A DNA stretch of 64,000 nucleotides. It comes from CAVWXT01 sp963759115. Lineage in GTDB: Bacteria > Planctomycetota > Planctomycetia > Pirellulales > Thermoguttaceae. The notes under the pieces are model-generated. The model was given only the letters and a program-made list of their open reading frames with translations, did not search any database and had not been told where the DNA came from. The stretch is taken from contig CAVWXT010000005.1 in assembly GCA_963759115.1 (NCBI GenBank), positions 744,001 to 808,000 on the forward strand. Direction: 5' to 3'. Below are positions 7,124 to 16,558 of this stretch, piece by piece. Within the stretch, counting starts at the first letter, position 1, and every line of letters starts with the position of its first letter. The position numbers and the translations under genes were made by a program.

Positions 7124-10100
7124 ATGAGTGGCTTTCTGTTCACGTCGGGGCTATCGGGCAGGCGGGAGCGACGTCGGCGGAGCAGGCACGGGCGAATGAG
7201 CAGGCGAGACTCTGAATTGGCCGCGGGCCTCCGCATTCTGCGGTTCGAGCCGATGGAGGAGCGGGCGCTGCTGAGCGTCGACGTCGAGTTTCATCATGTC
7301 GTGCTCGATCCTGCGACAACCTCTCACGTCTCCGGCGGATCGCAGCAGGTTGCCCCGCTGACGGTGATCTCGTCAATGACCCCGCTGCAAATTCGGGCTG
7401 CTTACGGGATCGATCAGATCGCCGGGGATGGCACCGGCCAGACCATAGCCATCGTCGACGCCTACGATAATCCCAACGTTGCCAGCGACCTGCAAGTGTT
7501 TTGCACGACGTACGGCCTTCCGGCCGCCAATTTCACCAAGCTCAACCAGGGCGGAGTCGCCGGCGGCTATCCGGCGGGAGACACAGGTTGGGGCGTGGAG
7601 GAAGCGCTGGACGTTGAATGGGCCCATGCCATCGCACCCGGGGCCAGCATCATCCTCGTCGAAGCGAACAGCGATTCCTTCTCGGATATGATGACTGCCG
7701 TCAACACCGCCCGGAACTATCCCGCCGTCTCCGTGGTGTCGATGAGTTGGGGCGGTAGTGAGTTCGGCGGCGAGACCTCCTACGATTCGTACTTCACCAC
7801 ACCGAGCGGACACACGGGGGTGACGTTCCTGGCGTCCACGGGCGACGATGGTTCACCGGGGGACTATCCCGCCTACTCGCCCAACGTGGTGGCCGTGGGC
7901 GGCACCACTCTGTCGGTCGACACGTCGACCTACGCTTACGTCAGCGAAACTGGCTGGAGCGATAGCGGTGGCGGCACCAGCACAGACGAAAGCCAGCCCT
8001 CGTATCAAATCGGCGTGGTCAGCCAGAGCACAACCAAGCGCACGATCCCTGACGTGGCCTTCGACGCCGACCCCCATTCGGGCGTGAGCGTTTACGATAC
8101 GTACGGCTACAGCGGCTGGCTGGACGTCGGCGGCACCAGTCTCTCGGCCCCCTGCTGGGCCGGCCTGATCGCGATTAGCGACCAACTACGAGTTTCCCAG
8201 GGCATGACCACCTTGGACGGACCGTCGCAGACTTTGCCGTTGCTCTACTCGTTGCCGGCGGCCGATTTCCACGACGTCACCAGCGGCAGCAACGGCGGTT
8301 ACTCGGCCGGGACGGGCTACGATCTGGTCACTGGCCGCGGCTCTCCGGTGGCCAACCTCCTCGTGCCTGCCCTCGCCCCCGCCACCACCTTCTACTCGGC
8401 CAGCATGGATACGGATCCCGGTTGGACTTACCAGGGCCAATGGGCCTGGGGCCATCCCACCGGCAGCGGCGGCGATCCGGCCGCGGGCCATACTGGGATC
8501 GACGTTATCGGATACAACCTCTCCGGCGCAGTATCCCAATAATATGACCACGACGTACTGGGTCACCACCACCGCCATCAACTGCTCCGGGTACACCGGC
8601 GTGACGCTCGATTTTTGGCGATGGCTGGGAGTGGATCGCTCGACCCGCGACCACGCCTATGTGCAAGTCTCCAACAACGGGACCACCTGGACCACGGTCT
8701 GGGCAGAACCCGACCACTAACCTGAATGAGACGGCATGGTCCAACCCAGAATACAGTATCGCTGCCGTGGCCGACAACCAGCCCACGGTTTACATCCGTT
8801 GGGGCATGGGGACGACGAATGTCATCAAACACTTATTGTGGCTGGAATATTGACGACGTGACGCTGCGGGGGACGCCCACCGATGTCACGCCGCCGACGG
8901 TGAGCAGCCTGATCCCGACTCCGGCGACCGTGGCCGACGCCAACGTGGGCGTGGCGACCTTTGCCATGACGGTAACCTTCAACGAGGCGATGAATACCGC
9001 CGTGGCGCCAGCGATTTCGTTCCCGGTAGAGAATCCCGGCGGCACGTTGACGTTTGACGGCTCGGTTAGCGGCTGGAGCAACAATACGACCTACGTGGCC
9101 CGATACGACGTCGCCGACTTGAACGTCACGCTGCAAAATGTTGACGTTCGCGTGACTGGGGCCAAGGACGTGGCGGGAAACACACAGAACCAGGCTGACT
9201 TCGCCGCCGTCTTCAGCATCGACACGTTGAACCCGACCGTGACCATTGACCAGGCCGTCGGCCAGGCCGACCCAAGCATTACGTCGCCGATCAACTTCAC
9301 CGCAGTTTTCAGCGAGCCGGTCTTTGATTTTACCAGTGGGGGCGTGACGCTGAGCGGCACGGCGGGGGCGACGACCGTGGTGGTCACCAACCCCACCGGC
9401 GACGATCTCACTTACAACGTGGCCGTCAGCGGGATGACCGGCAACGGGACGGTGATCGCAACCGTGGCCGCCGGCGTGGCCCACGATGGGGCCAACAACC
9501 CCAACACGGCCTCCGCCAGCACCGACAACACGGTCACGTATTCCCTGGCCCAAGTCGTCGGCCGGCACATCTTCTACAACAACTCGACATGGGACGCCGA
9601 CCCGGCCAACCCCAGTGGCGATCCGGCCGCCAACGCCTATGACAACAACGCCATCGCGCCGGAGAACTCCAGCGATCCGCACTTGAGCAAGACGGCCCTC
9701 CTGCCCGGCCAAACCGCCACCTTCAACAACTACACCAGCTACAGCCTGGGCATCAACGGCATCATGGTGGATTTCGACTATCTGCCGGGCACCGTCACGG
9801 CCGCCGATTTCGAGTTCAAGATGGGCAACACCACGACGCCCGACACATGGGATCCCGCCCCGGCCCCGTTAAGCGTCACCGTGCGGCAGGTCAACGGCGT
9901 GGACCGGGTGACGATCATCTGGGCCGACAACGCCATTCAGAACACCTGGCTCCAAGTGACGGTGAAGGCCACGGCCAACACGGGCCTGGCCCAAAACGAC
10001 GTGTTCTACTACGGCAACGCCGTGGGCGAGTCGGGCAACTCCGCCACCGATACCCTGGTCAACAGCGCCGATGACGTGGCGGCCCGGCTGAATCCGAGCA

Positions 10101-10811
10101 CGCCGTTCAACCCGGCTGCCATCGACAATCCCTACGACTACAACCGCGACCGGCTGGTGAACTCGGCCGACCAGGTGATTCCGCGATACAATGCCACGAC
10201 ACCGTGGACGATGCTGGAGCTGATTACTGCGCCGGCGGTGGTGGCCACGGACGACGCGGCGGCCACCGACAAGGCCACGGCCGTGTCGATCGCCGTGTTG
10301 AGCAACGACAGCAACGCCAGCGGGGCGTTGAGCGTGTCTCAGGTGGATGCCGCCAGCAGCCTGGGGGCGTCGCTCGCGATCAATGCCGATCAGACGATCC
10401 GTTACGATCCGAGTGTTTCCACGACCTTGCAAGCGTTGACGGCCGGCCAGTCGCTGTGGGACACGTGTACCTATACGATCCAGGACAGCAAGGGGCCCGC
10501 CGACAGGGCGACGGTGAATGTATTGGTCAGCGGCATGAATGAAGCGCCCGGCGCCGGCACTGGTGCTCAGCGCGGTTCGCAGTCAGAGCACAACATTGGA
10601 TTCCTATCCGGCGGTGGTCATTCGGCCGACAGCCGCGGCTGCCATGGCCGCATATGATGCGGCCCTCAGCTCAGGCAATCTGGCCGCTGCGTTGGGCTAC
10701 CTGCGGTGGCTTGATGAGCTCGATCTGCTGGGCAACGGCAGCCAGAAGTCGGACAAGGACAACTCGATCTTTGAGGCCGTGGATGCCGTACTGACCGGCT
10801 CCACACTCTGA
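7124..10811 (+). CDS. Giant secreted S53 (sedolisin) serine-carboxyl protease with Ig-like and dockerin-like repeats, frameshifted
   Basis: About 1,225 aa once joined. The ATG at 7124 has GGAGGAG upstream. The N-terminus has the planctomycete leader (basic stretch, then LRFEPMEERALLS). The peptidase domain shows sedolisin landmarks: GVEEALDVEWAH (Glu about 159, Asp about 163), SMSWGGSE, ASTGDDG, VVAVGGTT and GGTSLSAPCWAGL (catalytic Ser about 339). A galactose-binding-like region, two or three Big/Ig-like domains and a Ca-binding dockerin-like motif (DYNRDRLVNSADQV) follow. Near the end is a short ATDDAAATDKATAVSIAVLS segment like cadherin-type repeats. The frame shifts near 8526, 8700, 8815 and 10545 and resumes each time in a sensible sequence. 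The stop is at 10811. Probably surface-bound or secreted. Confidence 0.8.
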
Positions 10812-10933
10812 TTGCCAATTGTCCCCAGCCAAGAGCGCACCTCGCCCTCCAGGTCGCGCTCGGCAAGGCGCTGAGGCGTCGTGCGCGCGACGGCCCGGGT
10901 ATTGAGCCACGTTTTGGCTTTGTCTCGCCGCCG

Positions 10934-11926
10934 CTAACGCGCGATCTTGAAGTCCGTGAAGAACAGCGTGCCGTTCTTGGCCTTGACCACGTCGATCCTG
11001 AATCCGACCAGTTGGCCCACTTGGCCCAGGGCTCCGACGGCGGCAGTCTGACCGTCAATGAACACCTTGACAACCTTGTTATCCCGATCGATCCGCAGCA
11101 CGCCGGTCGGCTGAACGGCGCCCAGTTCGCCGGCGGTCCCGTCGGGCAGTTTGATGGTGTGATAGTATTTCTTGGCGCAGAGGGACGGCGATCCCAGCGG
11201 ATTCAGCCGCGTCACGTCGTTCCCGCATCCGATCGCCCACTCGATAACATACTTGGCTCCTTGGTCGTTCACGAAGGAGATCTTCGTGGAGAGCGGCTCT
11301 TTCCACCAGCCCAGAATGCCCCGCGTGACTTCCGAAACACCGGCCGCGTAACGACATTCCAATTGGAACTTGCCCGGGAGCCGGATGTTGCGGCCGACGG
11401 GGTGCGACCCATCGACGCCGGACACAAGCCAGTTGCGGCGATCCAGGCCCGTCTTGACCGACGTGTTCGGCCCCCAGTCCGTTGCGTCCCCTTCCCTGTA
11501 TTGCGAGAAGTTCTCGTACAGCAGGAGCGATCCGGCCGGAGCGGCGTAGGATGGTATGTTCTTCGCCGGAAGCAGCGCGGCGATGGCCGGCCCTGCAACC
11601 GCAGCAGGAACCGGCAGGCCGGCGCCCGTTGACGGCGTGGCGTCTCTTCTTGGCGCCGGCGTAGAGGGGGGCGGGCTGCTTGGTATGGCAGCGGCCTGGA
11701 TGGTGGGCGCCACGCTGTCTCCGGGCATGTCGGTCAAGGGAAGAATCGCCTGCGAATATGAGCTGGGCTGCGACAGCGACACGGGTTGTGAGAAAGGAGC
11801 AGGGCGTGACGTCGCCGTGCTGGTCACCCACCAGAGAATCAGTCCGCCCATCAACGTGGCGACGGTGCTCTCCAACATCCGCCGCACGGCCGCCGCCCTC
11901 CGCAAATCTCGGACACTCACTCGCAT
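10934..11926 (-). CDS. Single-pass anchored protein with a C-terminal jelly-roll-like domain
   Basis: About 330 aa. The ATG at 11926 follows GAAGGGAGGG; a TTG at 11971 in frame is the alternative. A basic N-terminus and one membrane helix (STVATLMGGLILWWVTS) are followed by a Pro/Ser/Ala-rich linker. The roughly 190-residue outer domain starts LLLYENFSQYREGDATDWG and ends LFFTDFKIAR. Its pattern (ENFSQ...GD...W, strand-rich, IDRDNKVVKVFIDG) resembles concanavalin-like/LamG beta-sandwich domains. Function not known. Convergent with the S53 protease gene. Confidence 0.65.
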   Translation of the reverse strand: MRVSVRDLRRAAAVRRMLESTVATLMGGLILWWVTSTATSRPAPFSQPVSLSQPSSYSQAILPLTDMPGDSVAPTIQAAAIPSSPPPSTPAPRRDATPSTGAGLPVPAAVAGPAIAALLPAKNIPSYAAPAGSLLLYENFSQYREGDATDWGPNTSVKTGLDRRNWLVSGVDGSHPVGRNIRLPGKFQLECRYAAGVSEVTRGILGWWKEPLSTKISFVNDQGAKYVIEWAIGCGNDVTRLNPLGSPSLCAKKYYHTIKLPDGTAGELGAVQPTGVLRIDRDNKVVKVFIDGQTAAVGALGQVGQLVGFRIDVVKAKNGTLFFTDFKIAR

Positions 11927-12290
11927 CCCTCCCTTCTCGCCGTCCGCCCCGCCAAGCGTTACGTTCGCCAAGGTCGTGCCAAACGATACGATTTAACTGG
12001 GTCGTATACAAAGGGGCTTTATCCCTATCGTCCTTGCGGCCAGTTTGATTACCGGCAAGCCCACGCCCATCGCATAACCCATCTCGACGTAAACGCCGTT
12101 CGTATCATTACGACGCGAGCAACCCGGGCCGCCGGGACGTCTCTTTCCAGATTCGAAGTGGGGGTGGTTCTACGCAATGTGGGCTGAATTATCCGACGAA
12201 ATCCGATCGCCTTCGCCGGAGTAATGTCCGCGTCGGGCGTGGCGCAATGCCCAGTCGCTGCCCTTTAGCCAGCATTTCTCGCCAGCCGCA
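11927..12290. other. Intergenic region
   Basis: 364 bases with no supportable gene. It contains the divergent upstream region of the anchored protein gene. Confidence 0.3.
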
Positions 12291-12355
12291 CACCAACCCG
12301 AAGCGCAAGCGAGGGCCAGACAACTGGTTGCTCTTGCTCGCGCTTCGGGTTGGTG
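12291..12355. repeat. Palindromic intergenic repeat
   Basis: Inverted arms CACCAACCCGAAGCGC and GCGCTTCGGGTTGGTG around a 33-base centre rich in GCAAGCGAG-type words. It sits just beyond the stop of the DMT-family gene and could act as a transcription end. Confidence 0.7.
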
Positions 12356-12401
12356 TTGAACGCTCTGTGCCAAATTATGCCCGCGTGGTGAGAAATGCCC
12401 T

Positions 12402-12755
12402 CTACCGCATCGCCTGCTGCCACGGTGCGAAGACGAACAAGGCCCCGCCGGCGATCAGGGCAAAACCCACGATGTAGTTCCACTTCAGCGGCTCTTTCAA
12501 GTAGAACACCGCAAAGATGCAGAACACGCTCAACGTGACCACCTCTTGGATGGTCTTCAGTTGGGCGGCGCTGATGCCGGCGTTGTGCCCGAGCCGATTG
12601 GCGGGCACCTGGAAACGGTCCTCGACAAATGCAATCAGCCAGCTCACCAGAATCGCCAACCACAGGGCGGCCTGCTTGTGCTTGAGATGCCCATACCAGG
12701 CGAAGGTCATGAAGATGTTCGAGACCGTCAGCAGTGCGAGTGTGGCCAGCCACAT
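12402..12755 (-). CDS. DMT-superfamily small membrane protein (DUF486)
   Basis: 117 aa inner-membrane protein with four predicted helices. The sequence follows the DUF486 pattern closely: LLTVSNIFMTFAWYGHLKH, then SWLIAFVEDRFQVPANRLGH, then AQLKTIQEVVTLSVFCIFAV, then FYLKEPLKWNYIVGFALIAG. These proteins belong to the drug/metabolite transporter superfamily, and their substrate is not established. Full length for the family. The ATG at 12755 has only a weak ribosome site. No operon partner. Confidence 0.85.
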   Translation of the reverse strand: MWLATLALLTVSNIFMTFAWYGHLKHKQAALWLAILVSWLIAFVEDRFQVPANRLGHNAGISAAQLKTIQEVVTLSVFCIFAVFYLKEPLKWNYIVGFALIAGGALFVFAPWQQAMR

Positions 12756-12889
12756 GGTGAGGGGAGTTCCCGGCGATCAGCGGATTTCAGAGAGGGCGAA
12801 CACGAGGGCGATTCATAACGGACCGAGTCTCCCAAGTCAAGCCGAACCGAGCGCTGGCCGGGGCCGATCAATTCTCAAGGAAAAGGTTG

Positions 12890-13675
12890 ATAGGGGTAGG
12901 GAAGGCCGGTTAAGTTCCCGGCCTCCCCTCCCTCCGAACCGGACTGGCGGATTTCCCGCATCCGGCTCTCCGGTTAGTGGTGTTACCTCGTAGAGGATTG
13001 GTGAACCGAGCGCGGGAAGGAAACAAGGTTCCTTCTCGGGATCGGCAGAAGCGAAAGGCCCTGACCTTCACGGGAAGGCCACCAACATGCAACATCGACG
13101 GTGCGGCCAATCTGAGCCAAGTTACGTGTGCCTGACGCAGTCCGTCGTGGCTAGTCGTTGCCGACACTCGCGGTACGGTGTGGTTTTGGCCGTGCGTCAT
13201 GTTTCATCCCCTTTCCTGCGTCCCTTTGCTCGACGGGCATTGCCCCGCTTCCTCGCTCGTATGGACGCTCTGACTCCTGGGCGGTCGATTCTTCGTATCC
13301 TTATCAGGGACAATGAACTTCGTCCTTGTACCCGCCCAGGTCTCCTTGCTTCATGTATCAAACCTTCCGACCGTTCCGCCTCCAACCACCTGTTGCCGCC
13401 TCTGGGGCTTGGTTTGGTTTCCCCCCGGAGCTTACCGCGCGGTCTGCCGACCGCATCCCTTGCGAGGACCACAGCGTCACTTGGGCTTCGCCTTTTCCTA
13501 GCAGGCTCGCCACGACAACCGGCCGAATCGAGTTCGTCATCCTGCGGACCAGCCGTTCACCTTCAGTTGCTCTCCACCCCCTCTCACGAGGACGCAGTTA
13601 CTTTCGGTTACGAAGTTCAAACCCAATTTCGACAAGGACTTGCACCTTGCTGATTCGATACACTCACAAGCGCAC
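12890..13675 (-). mobile_element. ORF-less group II intron
   Basis: About 786 nt on the minus strand. The 5' end is GTGCG at 13675-13671, followed by AAGGTGCAAGTCCTT. Near the 3' end (12968-12936) is a domain V hairpin: 33 nt, starting GAGCCGGA, ending TCCGGTTC, with a perfect 8-bp lower stem containing the AGC triad and a GAAA-type apical loop. A domain VI-like hairpin (GGGGAGGCCGG/CCGGCCTTCCC with internal A residues) follows, then the pyrimidine-rich end CCCTACCCCTATC, so the 3' boundary is 12890-12896. No maturase or reverse transcriptase is encoded, so mobility would need help from elsewhere. The open frames inside are structural RNA, not proteins. The intron starts immediately beside the perfect palindrome at 13676-13744, the kind of site used by class C introns. 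Confidence 0.8.
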
Positions 13676-13744
13676 TAGGAGGCGACTCCAGTCGCCGTTC
13701 GTGCGGCGAGACCCTGGAAATTCGGCGACTGGAGTCGCCTCCTA
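13676..13744. repeat. Perfect 22-bp palindromic repeat, exon side of the group II intron
   Basis: Arms TAGGAGGCGACTCCAGTCGC (plus CG) at 13676-13697 and the exact reverse complement at 13723-13744, 25-base centre. It abuts the 5' end of the intron, and its folded arm would present a terminator-like hairpin as the 5' exon. It also lies downstream of the HPr gene stop at 13800. Confidence 0.85.
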
Positions 13745-13799
13745 CAACTTTTTCAACAGACTGCTCGATGTAAACCGGCAACGCATTCTCTTCCCCATC

Positions 13800-14090
13800 C
13801 TAGTCCGGCTCGCCGCAGAGGCCGAAGCAGTTGGTGAACAAATTGGCCAGCGTAGTGAGGATTTCACCGGCGTCGGGACCGCTGGCCGAGAACTCCAGTT
13901 CGGTCCCTTGGACCGCGCCCAGCCCGAGAAGCTGCAAAATGTCGCCGGCGTCGACGGTCAATCCCCGTGTGCGGACCTCCACCTTCGACTGCGAGCCGCG
14001 CACCGCCTTCACGACCGCCAGGCTGGGCCGGGCGTGCAGCCCGGCAGGGTTCAGGACGATCACCTTGCGTGTGGCCGAGTTGTTCGCCAT
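13800..14090 (-). CDS. HPr-family phosphocarrier protein
   Basis: 96 aa cytoplasmic protein. HPr accepts phosphate from PTS enzyme I on a histidine and passes it on. The active-site segment NPAGLHARPSLAVVKAV is present with His19. The region that carries regulatory Ser46 in classical HPr reads DAGDILQLLGL, without Ser at the usual position (compare KSIMGLM), so the HPr-kinase site is not evident. The ATG at 14090 gives the usual length; an upstream start would add 10 residues with no similarity. No other PTS gene is adjacent, so its role may be regulatory. Confidence 0.85.
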   Translation of the reverse strand: MANNSATRKVIVLNPAGLHARPSLAVVKAVRGSQSKVEVRTRGLTVDAGDILQLLGLGAVQGTELEFSASGPDAGEILTTLANLFTNCFGLCGEPD

Positions 14091-14273
14091 GCTGGCACCC
14101 GTGCGACGGCAAAACGGCATGAGCCGCGTCCAACCCTAGCAGATGGCCGTCGCCGCAGCAAGGCCGGTTGGGAGTCCGTCCGCCTTTGGAGTGCGGCGAT
14201 TTATCGCCGCTTTTCGTGGACGGACTGAAACGGTCCCTCATTGACCACCGTACGCAACAAAAGCGGCGATTCA

Positions 14274-16395
14274 TCAGCCTTTTTCTAGGGCTTATTGATT
14301 GGCCCCTATCATAGCAAGCCGTCCGGTTCTTGTCGCGATACTGGCCACGCCGGGCACTTGATAGACTAATTAAAATGGCGGATAATGTAAGTCTATACGC
14401 AGCAAATGGTTAGGTAATGAGGCATAATCCGCCATATTTAATTAGCCTTTTGTGCCCCTTCCTGTTATCATCTTGGCAGAAGAACCGGCCGCGCGGCCGG
14501 GCAAGCCCACTGCGTTTATGGAGGAGGCAGACATGGCACAGTTCGATCGGAAGAAACACGTCCTGGTCGGCCTCGCCGGTCAATTGAAGGTCCCCGACGA
14601 CGACCATATCACCCCAAAACTGCTGATGCTCACGGAAGGGGAATGCGACGGCCTGGGGCCACTCCAGGCCGCCCGCAAGTTCGGCTATAGCCGCCAGCGC
14701 TACTTCCAACTCCGCACCGCTTTCGCCAAACAGGGCGCACGGGCGCTGGACAATCAGAAGCGCGGCCCGAAAACCCATTACCGCCGCACGGCGGAAGTTG
14801 TCCGCCAAGTGGTGCGGCACCGCTTCCTGGATCCCGAGGCTTCGCCGCAGGTGATCGCCCAAAAGCTCGTGCAGAGCGGTTGGACGATCAGCATCCGCAG
14901 CGTGGAAAGGGTGCTGGCCGAGTACGGCCTGCAAAAAAAACTCCACAGGTTCCGCCCCAGGCCGGAAAGCGAACCCGTCGAGGCGCGGCTCACTCACAAA
15001 CTGGTCCAGCACGTCGAAGGCGATCCGAGGAGCATTGAACGCGGCGTCCGCCAGCGGCTGGCCGATAAGATCAGCGACAACATGGCGGGCCTCTGGCTGT
15101 TGGTCGCAGAACACCTGCGGCTGGGGACGTGGGACCTGCTCCGCGCCTGGACGCAACAGCCCGCCGAGCGGATCGAACCGCGCCTGGCGCTGCAACTGGT
15201 GCATGAAGCGGCGCTGTGCAGCAACGGGCTCCGCGCGGGGCGTTGCTTGACGCTCCGCGGCTTCGAGCCCCTCAACGGACTGCCCTTCCTGGCGGAGGAC
15301 ACTACGGTGCATGAGGTGCTGGGCGGCGCGAGCGTGGCCCACACCCAGGAACTGCAGGTGGCCTTGGGGAAACTCCGCCGTGCCTCCGGGCATTACCAAG
15401 GAAAACTGCTGCTGATCGACCCGCACCGTGCGCCGAGCTACAGCCAGCGGCACATGTGCAAGCGCCAGAAGGAGAGCGGCTCCCGGCCCATCAAGACGGC
15501 GCAGACCTTCTTCTGCCTGGATGGCGACAGCGCGCAGCCGCTGTGTTTCACGGTGGCCAATTCCGCCCGGACCGTGAGCCAGGCGACGCCTGAGTTGCTG
15601 CGCATGGCCGGGGAAATCCTCGCGCCGCTGCCGGAGCACACGTTGGTGGCCGCCGACACGGAGCACTTCGCCGTGGAACTGGTAGACTACGTCCATACGG
15701 AGACCTCCTTCGACCTCATCACGCCCATCCCCAACCGGCAGAGCGACCGGAAGCGCTGGCGGCAGATTCCGGCCGCGGTATTTAAGCCCCATTGGGCGGG
15801 CTACGCCACGGCAGTCCTGCGCTACACGCCCCACCATAGCCGCGGCGGCCCGTACTACGAACTCGTGCAACGCCAGGGAGAGCGCCCCGAGGATTGGCAG
15901 TTCAACGGCTTCTTCTCCACCACCAACCGCGATCCGCTCGACGCCCTCACCCGCGATTATCCCCATCGCTGGCACATCGAGGAGTTCTTCAACTTCGACC
16001 AGTCGTTAGGTTGGAGACGGGCGGGCACGATGAACACCAACATCCGTTACGGCCAAATGACGACGGCCTTGGTGGCGCAGACCGTGATCCATCAGTTCCG
16101 CAAGCGACTTGGAGAGCCCTTCGCACACTGGGATGCCAGACACTTGGCGTCCGATATCTTCCGCGGACTGGACGGCGACATCCGCGTGAAGGACAATACC
16201 ATCCTCGTTACCTACTACAATGCTCCTAACGCGGAACGCCTGCGGGCCGAGTACGAAGACTTGCCGGCCAAGCTCAGGGCCGAAGGCGTCGCGCCAGGCA
16301 TCCCCTGGCTCTATGGATTCGAACTCGACTTCCGCTTCCGGTAGCCTGCCCCCGCCGACAGAAGGTAAAATTAATAAGCCCTAGAAAAAGGCTGA
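14274..16395 (+). mobile_element. Insertion sequence with 23-bp perfect terminal inverted repeats
   Basis: 2,122 bp, bounded by TCAGCCTTTTTCTAGGGCTT(ATT) at the left and its exact complement at the right, and carrying one transposase gene. The flanks read GATTCAT on the left and GATTTAT on the right if the outer one or two bases are counted as target, which would be an imperfect 7-bp target duplication. Intact ends plus an intact transposase suggest a recent or still mobile copy. Family not assigned; the transposase is IS4-like. Confidence 0.85.
14533..16344 (+). CDS. IS4-like DDE transposase
   Basis: 603 aa. The ATG at 14533 is chosen because GAGGAGG lies six bases upstream. The N-terminal 150 residues hold helix-turn-helix segments (QAARKFGYSRQRYFQLRTAF, SIRSVERVLAEYGLQ). 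The catalytic core shows candidate Asp in LLLIDPHRAPSY, Asp in VAADTEHFAVELVDY and Glu in YPHRWHIEEFFN, the last matching the Y-x2-R-x3-E signature of IS4-type enzymes. No frameshift in a gene this long. It would catalyse cut-and-paste movement of the surrounding IS. The inverted-repeat pair flanks it at 237 and 29 bases. Confidence 0.88.
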   Translation: MAQFDRKKHVLVGLAGQLKVPDDDHITPKLLMLTEGECDGLGPLQAARKFGYSRQRYFQLRTAFAKQGARALDNQKRGPKTHYRRTAEVVRQVVRHRFLDPEASPQVIAQKLVQSGWTISIRSVERVLAEYGLQKKLHRFRPRPESEPVEARLTHKLVQHVEGDPRSIERGVRQRLADKISDNMAGLWLLVAEHLRLGTWDLLRAWTQQPAERIEPRLALQLVHEAALCSNGLRAGRCLTLRGFEPLNGLPFLAEDTTVHEVLGGASVAHTQELQVALGKLRRASGHYQGKLLLIDPHRAPSYSQRHMCKRQKESGSRPIKTAQTFFCLDGDSAQPLCFTVANSARTVSQATPELLRMAGEILAPLPEHTLVAADTEHFAVELVDYVHTETSFDLITPIPNRQSDRKRWRQIPAAVFKPHWAGYATAVLRYTPHHSRGGPYYELVQRQGERPEDWQFNGFFSTTNRDPLDALTRDYPHRWHIEEFFNFDQSLGWRRAGTMNTNIRYGQMTTALVAQTVIHQFRKRLGEPFAHWDARHLASDIFRGLDGDIRVKDNTILVTYYNAPNAERLRAEYEDLPAKLRAEGVAPGIPWLYGFELDFRFR

Positions 16396-16558
16396 TTTAT
16401 CGCCGCACTCTACAGACACCCAAAGGCGGACGGTGTCTGTACGCCGGCTTGCCGTCTGGAATTTGCGGTGATAGACTGAGGGGCGTGGACGGCCTGCCGA
16501 GAGAGTACCAGGGCTGTCTCTCAATCCGGAAGAACCCCGATCGCGCGGAGGAACGCTC

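Larger units (their letters stand above)
14176..16433. repeat. Palindromic repeat split by an IS insertion
   Basis: The left part (14176-14273) begins CCGTCCGCCTTTGG and contains AGTGCGGCGATTTATCGCCG. The right part (16396-16433) contains TTTATCGCCGCACTC and ends CAAAGGCGGACGG. With the IS removed, about 136 bp of nested inverted repeat remain. The insertion point lies in the GCGGCGATT/ATCGCCGC core of the second arm. Confidence 0.7.

Noticed and set aside
13087..13653. Open frames of 188 aa and others in the group II intron
   Set aside because: They fall inside the folded intron RNA and encode nothing like a maturase. Such frames are commonly misannotated as proteins.
14410..15975. A 521-codon antisense open frame inside the IS
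   Set aside because: Mirrors the transposase; no passenger-gene features.
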